The notes: generated by a model from the sequence alone, not told the origin. A stretch of 64,000 nucleotides of DNA from Streptomyces venezuelae (GCF_008642275.1 NZ_CP029189.1:3230001-3294000); one strand, 5' to 3'; positions 1-8,048 are shown, counted from the first letter of the stretch. Numbers and translations: made by a program.

Positions 1-103
1 GAAGCGGGTTGAACGCGGCGTTCATCGTTCGTTTATCACCGTCCGACACGATAGGTACATCGACCCGGCGCGTCGGGGGGCGCCCGGGCCGGTTGGAGGA
101 CTA

Positions 104-139
104 CCCGTTCGGCGGTCATCGGGGGAATCGCCGAACGGG
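104..139. promoter_or_regulatory. Perfect inverted repeat upstream of the LDNHASG peptide
   Basis: The 11-bp arms at 104-114 and 129-139 are exact reverse complements and are separated by 14 nt. The repeat sits 30 nt before the start codon of the small peptide gene, so it could be a leader hairpin, an operator, or the terminator of a gene lying left of the window. The sequence alone does not decide which. Positions 1-103 show no coding signal. Confidence 0.5.
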
Positions 140-169
140 CCCAGCCCCATCCATCCATCAGGAGAATCG

Positions 170-370
170 ATGACGACGAACGAGAACCTCAAGCCGCTCG
201 ACAACCACGCCTCGGGCGTCGAGATCGAGACCCTGGACAACCACGCCTCGGGCATCGAGATCAAGCCGCTGGAGAAGGAGCCGGTTCCGGCCGTGCCCGC
301 TCCGGGCGTGCCCACCGCGGGCGACGAGATCCAGACGCTGGACAACCACGCGTCCGGGCCGCGCCCGTAA
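170..370 (+). CDS. Small repeat peptide with three LDNHASG motifs
   Basis: This is a 66-residue protein of unknown function. ATG at 170 is preceded by GGAG at 161-164. The heptad LDNHASG occurs three times, at residues 10-16, 22-28 and 57-63. The second and third copies follow EI-x-T (EIET 18-21, EIQT 53-56); a fourth EI-x-P-L unit at 30-34 runs into EKEP instead. Residues 38-50 are rich in Pro, Ala and Val. There is no signal peptide, membrane segment or cysteine. Repeated identical short motifs in a tiny acidic protein resemble multi-core precursor peptides, and a SAM methyltransferase gene follows 126 bp downstream on the same strand. That the peptide is a modification substrate is inference only; a small signalling or binding peptide is an alternative. 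Confidence 0.75.
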   Translation: MTTNENLKPLDNHASGVEIETLDNHASGIEIKPLEKEPVPAVPAPGVPTAGDEIQTLDNHASGPRP

Positions 371-496
371 CACTCGCACGACGTACGGGGGATTCCACGG
401 GGGAATCGGGGGAACGGCGGTCGCGGTGGCCGGGAGGGGGAGCCACCGCGACCGCCGTACACGTGTGTGCGGGCACGGGCGGCATAGGCTGGGAGC

Positions 497-1228
497 GTGT
501 TCTCCTCCCACGGGCCGAGCGTCCGCGAACTGGCAGTGCAGGGCCTCTCCTCGGTCGAGCGGGGCTACGACCTCCTCGCGCCGAAGTTCGACCACACCCC
601 CTTCCGCACCCCGGACCGGATGCTCGACGCCGTCGAGGAGACCCTCGCCCTGCACGAGGGCGGCTTCGGGTCCGGCCTGGACGTGTGCTGCGGTACGGGC
701 GCCGGGATCGACATGCTGCGCCGGCTGTGCAGCGACCGGATCACCGGCGTGGACCTGAGCGCGGGCATGCTCGCGGAGGCCGGGCGCCGGTACGGTGCGG
801 ACGCCGGGCGCGTGGACTTCGTACGGGCCGACGCGCGGGCCCTGCCGGCCGCCCTCGCGGACAGGTACGACCTGGCGGTCAGCTTCGGCGCCTTCGGGCA
901 CTTCCTCCCGTCGGAGCGGCCCGCGCTCTTCTCCGGGATCCACTCCGCGCTGCGCGGGGGCGGTGTCTTCGCCTTCCCGATCGGCGCCCCGCTGCCGCCC
1001 GGCTCGCGGGTGTGGTGGGCGACGACGGGCTTCGACGCGGCGATGCGGGTGCGCAACGCGGTGTGGCGTCCCCCGTTCGTCATGTACTACCGGACCTTCC
1101 CGCTGGGCCCGGTCCGCGAGGACCTCCGGGCGGCCGGCTTCACGGTGGAGACGGTCCCGTTGGAGCACTTCGGCCACCGCCCGAACGGCACCCCGAACTG
1201 GCGCCTGGTCCTGGCCCGCCGCCTCTAG
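497..1228 (+). CDS. Class I SAM-dependent methyltransferase
   Basis: 243 residues with a Rossmann-like methyltransferase core. The glycine-rich SAM motif LDVCCGTGAG is at 61-70, an acidic beta-2 end at ITGVDLS (about 82-88), VDFVRADA near 107, and a FGAFGHF segment near 133 at the usual motif-IV site. The substrate cannot be read from sequence. GTG at 497 has no usable Shine-Dalgarno, but TAGGCT at 485-490 is a good TANNNT -10 box 6 nt upstream, so the mRNA is probably leaderless. It lies 126 bp after the LDNHASG peptide, which makes that peptide a possible partner, although the separate promoter weakens an operon reading. It is convergent with the next methyltransferase gene. Confidence 0.85.
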   Translation: MFSSHGPSVRELAVQGLSSVERGYDLLAPKFDHTPFRTPDRMLDAVEETLALHEGGFGSGLDVCCGTGAGIDMLRRLCSDRITGVDLSAGMLAEAGRRYGADAGRVDFVRADARALPAALADRYDLAVSFGAFGHFLPSERPALFSGIHSALRGGGVFAFPIGAPLPPGSRVWWATTGFDAAMRVRNAVWRPPFVMYYRTFPLGPVREDLRAAGFTVETVPLEHFGHRPNGTPNWRLVLARRL

Positions 1229-1394
1229 CGGGCCCGTGCCGCCGTATCCCGGTGCGCGGGGGAGCCGCCGAGCAGGCAGAACCAGCGCACCCCCGCCAAG
1301 GCTCGAAGGACTCGGAATCGTTCCTCCTCGCTCGCATCGAGGAGGACACCCCACGGGCCCCAGCCCGCCGTAGAGCACCGACAACCGACTACCG

Positions 1395-2510
1395 TCAGGG
1401 CGTGTACGGTCCGGCACCGGCGGCGCCGGACCAGACGCTCTGCCCGTCGTTTGTGACGGTCATTCCGAAGTCCCACACCCCTGGAGAGCCACGCTCCTCC
1501 CAGTGCCGCCGCCCGGCTTCGACCTCCGCCAGGAGCCGGCGGGGGCCACCTTCGTACGCCGCCGTGGTACCGGCCTGATCGATGACGGCGCCGGCCCAGG
1601 AGCTGACGCCGTCGTGCAGCCGGACGGCGAGGCTTTCCTTCGTGTCCTCGGTGGCGATCCGGATGTCGGGGTGGGACACCCTGAGCGCGAAGAGCAGGTT
1701 CACGTCGGTGAGCGCGCGCAGGCCTCGTTCGACGCGGACGGTGCGGTCGGGCGGGCCGTCGCCACGGATGGCGTGATACTCGCGGCCCTGGTCGACTCCG
1801 CGGCTCGGCATGAACATCCCGAGCCCCTGCACCCAGCCCGTCGCCGACTTGCCGTCGTCGGCGACGGTGAGCGCGACATGCCCGAGACGGCCCCAGGGGA
1901 AGACGATGCGGCCGCCGGGTCTGGTCTGCTCGATCCAGGCCCATGGGACCTGGTCGACGGCGTAGGTGGCGATCGCCCCGTCGTACGGGGCGCCAGTGGG
2001 CCAGCCGGCGTTGCCGTCTCCGGCGTGCACGGCGACGTCGAGTCCGGCCGCGGCCAGGCGTCGGCCGGCGGCCGCCGCGAGGTCGGCGTCGACCTCGACG
2101 CTGGTGACCAGTCCGGTGCCTGCGCGGGAGGCTAGGAGTCCGGCGTTCCAGCCAGCGCCGGTGCCGACCTCCAGGATCCGCTGTCCGGGCTCCAGGATGA
2201 GGGAGTCGAGCATGTCCGCGACGACGGCGACGCAGGACAGGCTGGAGCTGGGCAGGCCGTCGAGGATCTGGATGATGGCCGAGTCCTCGGGGCCCGCGTA
2301 CACGAGGTCGGTCCACGCGTCCTGGTCGCGGTCGCGATCGACGGGCACGTACTGGTCGTGCCCGTCCCACGTCCACAGCCGGTCGGGGGCGAACTGGTGG
2401 CGGGGCACGGTGTCCAGGATGGCGCGGCGGACCCACGGGGAGTCCGCCGGCCACCGGCCCTGGGTTTCCATGGCCTCCGCCAGCTCGCGCTGACGGTCGT
2501 CGAGGTACAT
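1395..2510 (-). CDS. PIMT-like methyltransferase (peptide-maturase type)
   Basis: 371 residues with the protein-L-isoaspartate methyltransferase fold. LPSSSLSCVAVVADML (86-101) occupies the place of the PIMT substrate loop and LEVGTGAGWN (113-122) is the SAM motif. A GDGNAGWP...PYDGAIAT block follows. Extra C-terminal sequence of about 120 residues makes it longer than housekeeping PIMT (about 220 residues). This long architecture matches methyltransferases of actinobacterial RiPP loci, such as the ATP-grasp peptide systems in which the enzyme turns an Asp into aspartimide. No ATP-grasp gene is in the window. The start lies 6 nt beyond the stop of the 50-residue peptide gene, so the two are probably translated from one mRNA. 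Confidence 0.8.
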   Translation of the reverse strand: MYLDDRQRELAEAMETQGRWPADSPWVRRAILDTVPRHQFAPDRLWTWDGHDQYVPVDRDRDQDAWTDLVYAGPEDSAIIQILDGLPSSSLSCVAVVADMLDSLILEPGQRILEVGTGAGWNAGLLASRAGTGLVTSVEVDADLAAAAGRRLAAAGLDVAVHAGDGNAGWPTGAPYDGAIATYAVDQVPWAWIEQTRPGGRIVFPWGRLGHVALTVADDGKSATGWVQGLGMFMPSRGVDQGREYHAIRGDGPPDRTVRVERGLRALTDVNLLFALRVSHPDIRIATEDTKESLAVRLHDGVSSWAGAVIDQAGTTAAYEGGPRRLLAEVEAGRRHWEERGSPGVWDFGMTVTNDGQSVWSGAAGAGPYTP

Positions 2511-2516
2511 GTCGCG

Positions 2517-2669
2517 TTACTTCTTGCGCTTGCCGGAGCCGGGCCCCGGGGTCGAGACCTGGCCGTCGCTGTTTCCCGGCGGCGGTGTGCCACCGCTCAG
2601 CGGCGGGTTCGGCTTGGCGTGGTTCCCCCCACCGCCGCTGCCACTGTTCGAGCCTTTGTCCTTCGGCAT
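2517..2669 (-). CDS. 50-residue Gly/Ser/Pro-rich peptide, possible methyltransferase substrate
   Basis: A 50-residue basic peptide: charged start (MPKDKGSNSG), a GGGG stretch followed by NHAKPNPP, a PPPGNSDG segment and a C-terminal GKRKK tail. It starts at ATG 2669-2667 with a good GGGGAG ribosome-binding site about 8 nt upstream, and its TAA lies 6 nt before the ATG of the PIMT-like methyltransferase. The NSDG segment contains an Asp-Gly pair, the dipeptide most prone to aspartimide/isoaspartate formation. Coding is supported by RBS, spacing and codon bias. The substrate role is inference from position and the enzyme family. An alternative is a leader peptide serving translational coupling. 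Confidence 0.6.
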   Translation of the reverse strand: MPKDKGSNSGSGGGGNHAKPNPPLSGGTPPPGNSDGQVSTPGPGSGKRKK

Positions 2670-2810
2670 GATGCGCTCCCCTCACATTCGAGTGATGGTG
2701 CCGGACTCGGTACCAGGCAGGTCGCCCGGGAGGCGGTCCGCGTTGTGGTGCCGGTGACCACGACACCACAACGGCAGGCCCCGCGGCCCACGCTGCCCAC
2801 GCCCTGCATG

Positions 2811-2833
2811 GCGTATGCAGATCTCGAATACGC
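2811..2833. promoter_or_regulatory. Candidate operator in the divergent peptide/XRE promoter gap
   Basis: GCGTAT at 2811-2816 and ATACGC at 2828-2833 form an inverted repeat with an 11-bp spacer. It lies between the divergent 50-residue peptide gene and the XRE regulator. A TANNNT box (TAGGGT, 2859-2864) follows 26 bp later. Size, symmetry and location fit an autoregulatory site for an XRE-type dimer; no direct evidence of binding exists. Confidence 0.35.
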
Positions 2834-2903
2834 GCTGTGCGCGCCCGGTTACAGGCTCTAGGGTTGGGGCGGCAGGCCCAGCGCCTGTCTACGGAGGGCG
2901 CCC

Positions 2904-4187
2904 GTGAGTACGGACCCGCTCTGGAGCTCCCACCACGTCATGGAGTTCGCCGAGCGTCGGCACGCAGGTTCACTCATCCGCGTCGGCCGCGAGGCCCGCG
3001 GGTGGCGTCAGAGCGACCTCGGCGTGCGCCTGGCCTGCTCGCAGTCCACCGTCTCGCGACTGGAGCAGGGCCGGTCCCTCGATCTGCCCCTGCTCAAGCA
3101 GGCTGCGGACCTGGTCGGCGTTCCCCTCCCGCTCCTGAACACGTCCTTAGGCCTAAGTTCCTCACCAGCACCTACATTTGTCGTTGACAGGACCCCGGCC
3201 GAGGAGGATCCCATGCGCCGCCGCCCCCTCATCACCGCAGCGGCGTTCGCCGTCCCCCTGAGCCTGATGACGCGGCTGGAATCCGCCCTCGCCTCGACAC
3301 CTGAGCCCAGCGGTGCCCCAACCCGGACTCTCGACGCCCGCCTGGCGGCCGCACGAGGGCAATTCGATGCCGCCGCCCATGCCGGGCTCCTGCGCTCCCT
3401 GCCGAGCTTGCTCGCAGACGCCCACCAGGGAGCCTCCGAGACACGCCGAGACCTCGACTACGCACGCCTCTCCTCGGCGTACACCATCACCTCCCAGCTC
3501 CTGAACAAGCTCGGCCAGTACAAGCAATCACGGCTGACCGCAGACCGGGCCACCCTGTACGCCGACGTGTCCGGTTCCCCGCTCGCCGCAGCCGCCGCCA
3601 CCCGCGAACTCGCCGCCGTACTCCGCCATCAGGGCCAGGAAGCCGCCGCACAGGCACACGTCGAAGCCGCTGTCGCCCGCGTGGAGGCCACCGGCCTCGC
3701 CACGGAAGCGCAAGCCGCCGCCTTCGCACAGATGCTGTGCAGCACCGCCTACACGGCCGCCATCGCCGGGGACCGCGACCATGCGCTCGCCATGATCCGC
3801 GAAGCTGCCCGCGCGGCACGCGCCCTTCCCGACGCCGCTCCGGCAGGACGTCTCTTCCCGATCACCCCGGCGGCCGTCGATCTCTACGCGGTCGGCGTCC
3901 ACTGGGCACTCGGCGACGCCGGCACCGCGCTCGAAGCCGGGCGGAACCTGCACGCCGACCAGTTCCCCACCATCGAGCGCAAGGGCCGTATGCACACCGA
4001 CCTCGCACGCGCCTGGTGGCAACGAGCCAAGCCGGATCAGACAGTCGGCGAACTACTCTCCGCAGCCCGACTCGCCCCCGGAGAGGTCCGCGACCGGCCC
4101 GCAATTCGGCAGATCGTTGATGACCTCTACGCCAAGCACCCCCACGTCAGTGGCGTTCGCGAGCTCGTCGCAGTGACCGCCGCATAG
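2904..4187 (+). CDS. XRE-family regulator with TPR-like C-terminus and a TTA codon
   Basis: 427 residues. An N-terminal helix-turn-helix (about 24-57, with SQSTVSRLEQGR) is followed by a linker and a long alpha-helical, TPR-like domain (about 120-420) typical of actinobacterial XRE regulators that sense a peptide or protein. GTG at 2904 has GGAGG at 2893-2897. The linker begins with a TTA leucine codon at 3147-3149 (residue 82), followed by codons unusual for this genome (CTA, AGT, CCA, GCA, ACA, TTT). TTA codons make Streptomyces genes depend on the bldA tRNA, so this regulator may act late in development. Transcribed away from the peptide/methyltransferase pair, it is their likely regulator. 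Confidence 0.85.
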   Translation: MSTDPLWSSHHVMEFAERRHAGSLIRVGREARGWRQSDLGVRLACSQSTVSRLEQGRSLDLPLLKQAADLVGVPLPLLNTSLGLSSSPAPTFVVDRTPAEEDPMRRRPLITAAAFAVPLSLMTRLESALASTPEPSGAPTRTLDARLAAARGQFDAAAHAGLLRSLPSLLADAHQGASETRRDLDYARLSSAYTITSQLLNKLGQYKQSRLTADRATLYADVSGSPLAAAAATRELAAVLRHQGQEAAAQAHVEAAVARVEATGLATEAQAAAFAQMLCSTAYTAAIAGDRDHALAMIREAARAARALPDAAPAGRLFPITPAAVDLYAVGVHWALGDAGTALEAGRNLHADQFPTIERKGRMHTDLARAWWQRAKPDQTVGELLSAARLAPGEVRDRPAIRQIVDDLYAKHPHVSGVRELVAVTAA

Positions 4188-4210
4188 CCCAGGCCTACCC
4201 TACGCGCTCG

Positions 4211-4572
4211 TCACCAGCGTGCCTGCGCCACCGCGGCGTGTGCCAGCCCGCCGTACACCTGCACCTTGGCGAGCGGGCCGCGGGCACCGGCGCCGTGCTG
4301 GCGGTCGTACACGGTGTCCGCGGTGTGGGATCCGGACGCCCCCCGGCCAGCGAGCGATGTTCCGCTCGGCGAGCGGGACCCCTGCGACGATCATGTCCGT
4401 GTTGGTGCCGAGTTCGCGCAGGACGGCGAACCACCACGGGCCCGGCGCACGAGCTGGAGGCCTTCCCGGTCCTCGATCCAGTTGCCGGCGCCTCTACCGG
4501 CCTGGTCGGTCTTCGACGTGGCGGTGACGACATACAGGCCGGTGTCATGGATCCGGATGCGGCCGTTGAGCA
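4211..4572 (-). pseudogene. Decayed gene remnant, function unknown
   Basis: On the minus strand, protein-like sequence is spread over different frames. One segment contains RIRIHDTGLYVVTATSKT and NWIEDREGLQLVRRA. The next, in another frame, reads WWFAVLRELGTNTDMIVAGV. The last, in a third frame, reads ADTVYDRQHGAGARGPLAKV and ends at a TGA at 4213-4211. This pattern fits a gene broken by at least two frameshifts. Its 5' end is cut off by the Uma2 gene. I do not recognise the family. The alternative is that the 400-bp gap is simply non-coding. Confidence 0.35.
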
Positions 4573-4584
4573 GTGGAGGACACC

Positions 4585-5157
4585 ATGGCAGCCGAGCTCC
4601 CCGAATGGATGCTCCCGCCGCGCCCGAGCGGCTGGGAAGCGGACGACCTCGACCACTGGCCCCAGGCTCCCCGGCACACCGAGCTCATCGAGGGGGTGCC
4701 GGTCTTCAGGGTCTCCCCGCAGCGGAACTGGCACGCCCGGCTCGTGGAGAACCTGACCTTCGCCCTGCGGCAGGCGGCGCCTGACGACATCGAGGTCTCC
4801 CGGGAGATGACCATCCGGCTCGACAGGAGGAGCCGCCCGGAACCGGACGTCCTGGCCGCGGCCGTCCCCTACGACCCGGACCGCACCCGCTACCTCCCGG
4901 ACGAGGTCGCCCTGGTGATCGAGGTGGTGTCCGAGGAGTCCGTGGACCGGGATCGCTCCATCAAGCCCTTCAAGTACGCGCAGGCCGGGATCCCCCACTT
5001 CTGGCGGGTCGAGGACGAGGAGGGCGAGCCCGTCGTGCACGTCTACGAGCTGGACACGGTCACCCGGACGTACGTCCCGACGGGCATCCATCGTGAGCGG
5101 CTCAAGGTGTCCGTCCCGTTCCCCGCGGACATCAATCTGGGCGCGCTCACCCCCTGA
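4585..5157 (+). CDS. Uma2 family (DUF820) putative endonuclease-fold protein
   Basis: 190 residues matching the Uma2/DUF820 family, which has a PD-(D/E)xK nuclease-like fold. The expected acidic and basic residues are visible: Asp in RPEPDV (88), Glu in LVIEVVSEES (113), and Lys in SIKPFKYAQAGIPHFW (127/130). ATG at 4585 is chosen over an in-frame GTG at 4573 because GGAGG at 4575-4579 is correctly placed for it. These proteins are abundant in Streptomyces and usually stand alone; their biological role is unsettled. It converges on the ligase gene with only 6 bp between the stops. Confidence 0.85.
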   Translation: MAAELPEWMLPPRPSGWEADDLDHWPQAPRHTELIEGVPVFRVSPQRNWHARLVENLTFALRQAAPDDIEVSREMTIRLDRRSRPEPDVLAAAVPYDPDRTRYLPDEVALVIEVVSEESVDRDRSIKPFKYAQAGIPHFWRVEDEEGEPVVHVYELDTVTRTYVPTGIHRERLKVSVPFPADINLGALTP

Positions 5158-5163
5158 GACGAC

Positions 5164-6798
5164 TCAGCCGGTGCGGAGGGTGCGCTTGAGGATCTTGCCG
5201 CTCGCGTTGCGCGGGAGTTCCGTCACGAACTCCACCGCGCGCGGAACCTTGTAGTTGGCCATCTCGCGGCGGGACCAGGCGATCAGGTCGTCCGCGGTGA
5301 GGGTGGAGCCGGGGCGGCGGACCGCGTAGGCCTTGCCGACCTCGCCGAGGCGCGGGTCCGGGATGCCGATCACCGCGACGTCCGCGATGTCCGGGTGCAG
5401 GCCGAGGAGTTGCTCGATCTCGGCGGGGTAGGCGTTGAAGCCGCCGACGATGAACATGTCCTTGATCCGGTCGGTGATCCGCAGGTTGCCGTCCTCGTCC
5501 AGGACCCCCACGTCGCCGGTGTGCAGCCAGCCCTCCGGGGTGATCGTCCGGGTGGTCTCCTCGGGGTCCTCGAAGTAGCCCTGCATGACGTGGTAGCCGC
5601 GGACCGCGATCTCGCCCGGGTGCCCGGGCGGCTGCGGCCGCCCTGCCGCGTCCAGGATCACCACCTCCGTGTCCGGGATGGGCCGCCCGGAGGTGGCGGA
5701 GACGGTCTCCGCCGCGTCGCCCCGGCGGCACATGGTGACGATGCCGCTGGCCTCGGAGAGCCCGTACGCGGTGAGGACGACTCCGATGTGCAGCTCGCCG
5801 CGCAGCCGCTCGACGAGCCGCAGCGGGACCACGGCCGCGCCGGTGACGACCAGGCGCAGCGCGGACAGGTCGTGGTGGTCGCGCTGGGGGTGGTCGAGGA
5901 GCGACTGGTGGAGGGTGGGCGGCCCGGGGAGTACGGAGATCCGCTCGGCGGCGACGTTCGCGAGGACGGTGTCCACGTTGAACACGGGCTGCGGCACCAT
6001 CGTGGCCCCGCGCATCAGGCAGGCGATGATGCCGGCCTTGTAGCCGAAGGTGTGGAAGAAGGGGTTCACGATCAGGTAGCGGTCGCCCTCGCGCAGTCCG
6101 GCGAGCTCGCACCACACGTCGTAGCAGCGCAGGGACTGGGCGTGGGTGATGACCGCACCCTTGGGGCTGCCGGTGGTGCCGGAGGTGAAGATGATGTCCG
6201 AGGGGGACTCGGGGCGGATGGCCTCGGCGCGCTCGCGGACCGCCGCGGCCGGTACGCCGTCCCCGCCGGCCAGGAAGTCCTTCCAGGTGCGGAAGGAGTC
6301 GGGGGCGTCTTCGGCGAGGACGACGACCTGTTCCAGGTGCGGGAGCCCGGGCAGCGGGCCGGTGCCGGGGCCCTCGGCAGCGGCCCGGCGCAGGGAGGCG
6401 ACGTAGGAGGTGCCGAGGAAGGTACCGGTGACGAAGAGCAGCCGGGCCCGGCTCCGCTCCAGGACGTATGCGGCCTCCGCGCCCTTGAAACGGGTGTTGA
6501 GGGGGACGAGGACCGCGCCGGCCGAGACGGCACCGAGGGCGGAGACGATCCACTCCAGGGTATTGGGGGCCCACACGGCGACCCGGTCGCCGGGCTCGAT
6601 GCCGGCGGCGAGGCAGGCCGCGGCGGCGCGCTCGACGCGTTCGCCGAGCTGGGTGTAAGTGACCCGGGTGCGTCCGTCGACGACGGCCTCGCGGTCGGCG
6701 TACTGTGCCGCTGCCGCCCGGACGAGCTGCGCGATGCTGCCCCAGCGCAGATCCCCGCGTACGTCCTCGTGCTCGTCGCCGTGCCCGTCGCCGCCCAT
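5164..6798 (-). CDS. fadD3: FadD3-like acyl-CoA synthetase
   Basis: 544-residue AMP-forming acyl-CoA ligase. The AMP-binding motif FTSGTTGSPKGA is at 204-215, GWLHTGDVG near 408, the ITDRIKDMFI hinge follows, and the adenylation lysine is K535 in NASGKI. Long stretches (NPFFHTFGYKAGI, LPGPPTLHQSLLDHP, VVLTAYGLSEASG) match what I know of mycobacterial FadD3, which activates HIP, the propionate-bearing bicyclic remnant of steroid rings. In a steroid-like pathway it would commit the C/D-ring fragment to beta-oxidation. ATG at 6798 has GGAAGG 8 nt upstream. It is divergent from the Ltp/DUF35/hydratase operon with a shared operator-like palindrome between them. Exact substrate is unproven. Confidence 0.85.
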   Translation of the reverse strand: MGGDGHGDEHEDVRGDLRWGSIAQLVRAAAAQYADREAVVDGRTRVTYTQLGERVERAAAACLAAGIEPGDRVAVWAPNTLEWIVSALGAVSAGAVLVPLNTRFKGAEAAYVLERSRARLLFVTGTFLGTSYVASLRRAAAEGPGTGPLPGLPHLEQVVVLAEDAPDSFRTWKDFLAGGDGVPAAAVRERAEAIRPESPSDIIFTSGTTGSPKGAVITHAQSLRCYDVWCELAGLREGDRYLIVNPFFHTFGYKAGIIACLMRGATMVPQPVFNVDTVLANVAAERISVLPGPPTLHQSLLDHPQRDHHDLSALRLVVTGAAVVPLRLVERLRGELHIGVVLTAYGLSEASGIVTMCRRGDAAETVSATSGRPIPDTEVVILDAAGRPQPPGHPGEIAVRGYHVMQGYFEDPEETTRTITPEGWLHTGDVGVLDEDGNLRITDRIKDMFIVGGFNAYPAEIEQLLGLHPDIADVAVIGIPDPRLGEVGKAYAVRRPGSTLTADDLIAWSRREMANYKVPRAVEFVTELPRNASGKILKRTLRTG

Positions 6799-6826
6799 GC
6801 GTGCCGCCTTCCCGCAGACCCAGTAG

Positions 6827-6841
6827 CTGACTATCCGTCAG
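6827..6841. promoter_or_regulatory. Operator-like palindrome, site 1 (CTGAC-TATCC-GTCAG)
   Basis: Perfect 5-bp half-sites with a 5-bp centre in the divergent gap between the FadD3-like ligase and the Ltp operon, so one bound dimer could control both directions. A second palindrome, GTCAGTACTGAC (6864-6875), lies 22 bp further on and carries the same half-site in opposite order. Confidence 0.7.
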
Positions 6842-6892
6842 ATTAGCTGTAGCCTTCGCGGCTGTCAGTACTGACGCACCCCGGAGGTGGCG

Positions 6893-8044
6893 ATGGCGGC
6901 AACGCTCAAGGACGCGACGGCGATAGTCGGCATCGGGCAGACCGCCTTTGCCAAACGGCTGCCCCAGTCCGAGAAGGAACTGGCGTGCCGGGCCATCCTG
7001 GCGGCCCTCGCCGACGCCGGCATCGAACCCTCCGAGGTCGACGCCTTCGCCTCCTACACCATGGAGGAGACCGACGAGGTCGAGGTCGCCAAGGCCATCG
7101 GCGCCGGCGACGTCACCTTCTTCTCCAAGATCGGCTACGGCGGCGGCGGTTCCTGCGCCACCGTCGGCCATCTCGCCTCCGCCGTCGCCACCGGCCAGGC
7201 CACCGTCGGCGTCGCCTGGCGCTCCCGCAAGCGCGGATCGGGCCCCCGCCCCTGGAAGAACACCGCCGTCCAGCTGCCGACCCCCGGCCAGTGGACCAGG
7301 CCCTTCGGCCTGCTGCGCCCCGCCGACGAGATCGGCATGCTCGCCCGCCGCTACATGCACGAGTACGGCGCCACCCGCGACCACCTCTTCAACGTGGCCA
7401 TGGCCTGCCGCAACCGGGCCAACGCCAACCCGGCCGCGATGATGTACGAACGCCCGCTGACCCGCGAGATGTACATGACCTCCCGCATGATCAGCGACCC
7501 GCTCTGCCTCTTCGACAACTGCCTGGAGACCGACGGGGCACTGGCCTGCGTGATCGTCTCCGCCGAGCGCGCCCGCGACTGCCGCCAGAAGCCCGTCTAC
7601 GTCCACTCCGTCGCCCAGGGCCTGCCCGCCCAGCACCACGGCATGGTCAACTACTGGAACGACGACCCGCTGTCCGGGCCCGCCTGGACGGCCGCCCGCC
7701 ACCTGTGGAAGCAGGCCGACTTCGGGCCCCAGGACGTCGACGTCGCCCAGATCTACGACGCCTTCACCCCGCTGATCCCGCTCTCCCTGGAGGGCTACGG
7801 CTTCTGCGGCCGCGGCGAGGGCGCCGCGTTCACCGAGGGCGGCGCCCTGGAGACGGGCGGCCGGCTCCCCATCAACACCGGGGGCGGCGGCCTGTCCGAG
7901 GCGTACGTGCACGGCTTCAACCTGATCAACGAGGGCGTCAAGCAGCTGCGCGGCGTCTCCACCGCCCAGGTGCCCGACGCCGCGACCTGCCTGGTGACGG
8001 CGGGCGAGGGAGTCCCGACGTCCGCGATCCTGCTGAGGAGCTGA
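6893..8044 (+). CDS. Thiolase-like/Ltp-type lipid-transfer protein
   Basis: 383 residues of the SCP-2 thiolase/Ltp superfamily. AIVGIGQTAF (10-19) opens the thiolase fold and GGSCATVGHL (86-95) places a Cys at 88, near where thiolases carry the nucleophile. DVAQIYDAFT and an HGFNLINEGVKQLRG tail are typical of the Ltp branch. Related Ltp2-type enzymes act as retro-aldolases or thiolases on steroid side-chain CoA esters and need a DUF35 partner; the next gene, 4 bp away, encodes one. ATG at 6893 has GGAGG at 6883-6887, better than GTG at 6887. Whether it is an aldolase or a true thiolase depends on Cys88. Confidence 0.82.
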   Translation: MAATLKDATAIVGIGQTAFAKRLPQSEKELACRAILAALADAGIEPSEVDAFASYTMEETDEVEVAKAIGAGDVTFFSKIGYGGGGSCATVGHLASAVATGQATVGVAWRSRKRGSGPRPWKNTAVQLPTPGQWTRPFGLLRPADEIGMLARRYMHEYGATRDHLFNVAMACRNRANANPAAMMYERPLTREMYMTSRMISDPLCLFDNCLETDGALACVIVSAERARDCRQKPVYVHSVAQGLPAQHHGMVNYWNDDPLSGPAWTAARHLWKQADFGPQDVDVAQIYDAFTPLIPLSLEGYGFCGRGEGAAFTEGGALETGGRLPINTGGGGLSEAYVHGFNLINEGVKQLRGVSTAQVPDAATCLVTAGEGVPTSAILLRS

Positions 8045-8048
8045 CCCG

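Noticed and set aside
16..50. NHA word shared by the LDNHASG peptide and the 50-residue peptide
   Set aside because: Three residues in different contexts; too short to indicate relationship between the two peptides.
2517..2669. Peptide as an ATP-grasp (graspetide) precursor
   Set aside because: No ATP-grasp ligase gene is present in the window and no Thr/Ser-rich plus acidic core is visible; only the methyltransferase resembles those systems.
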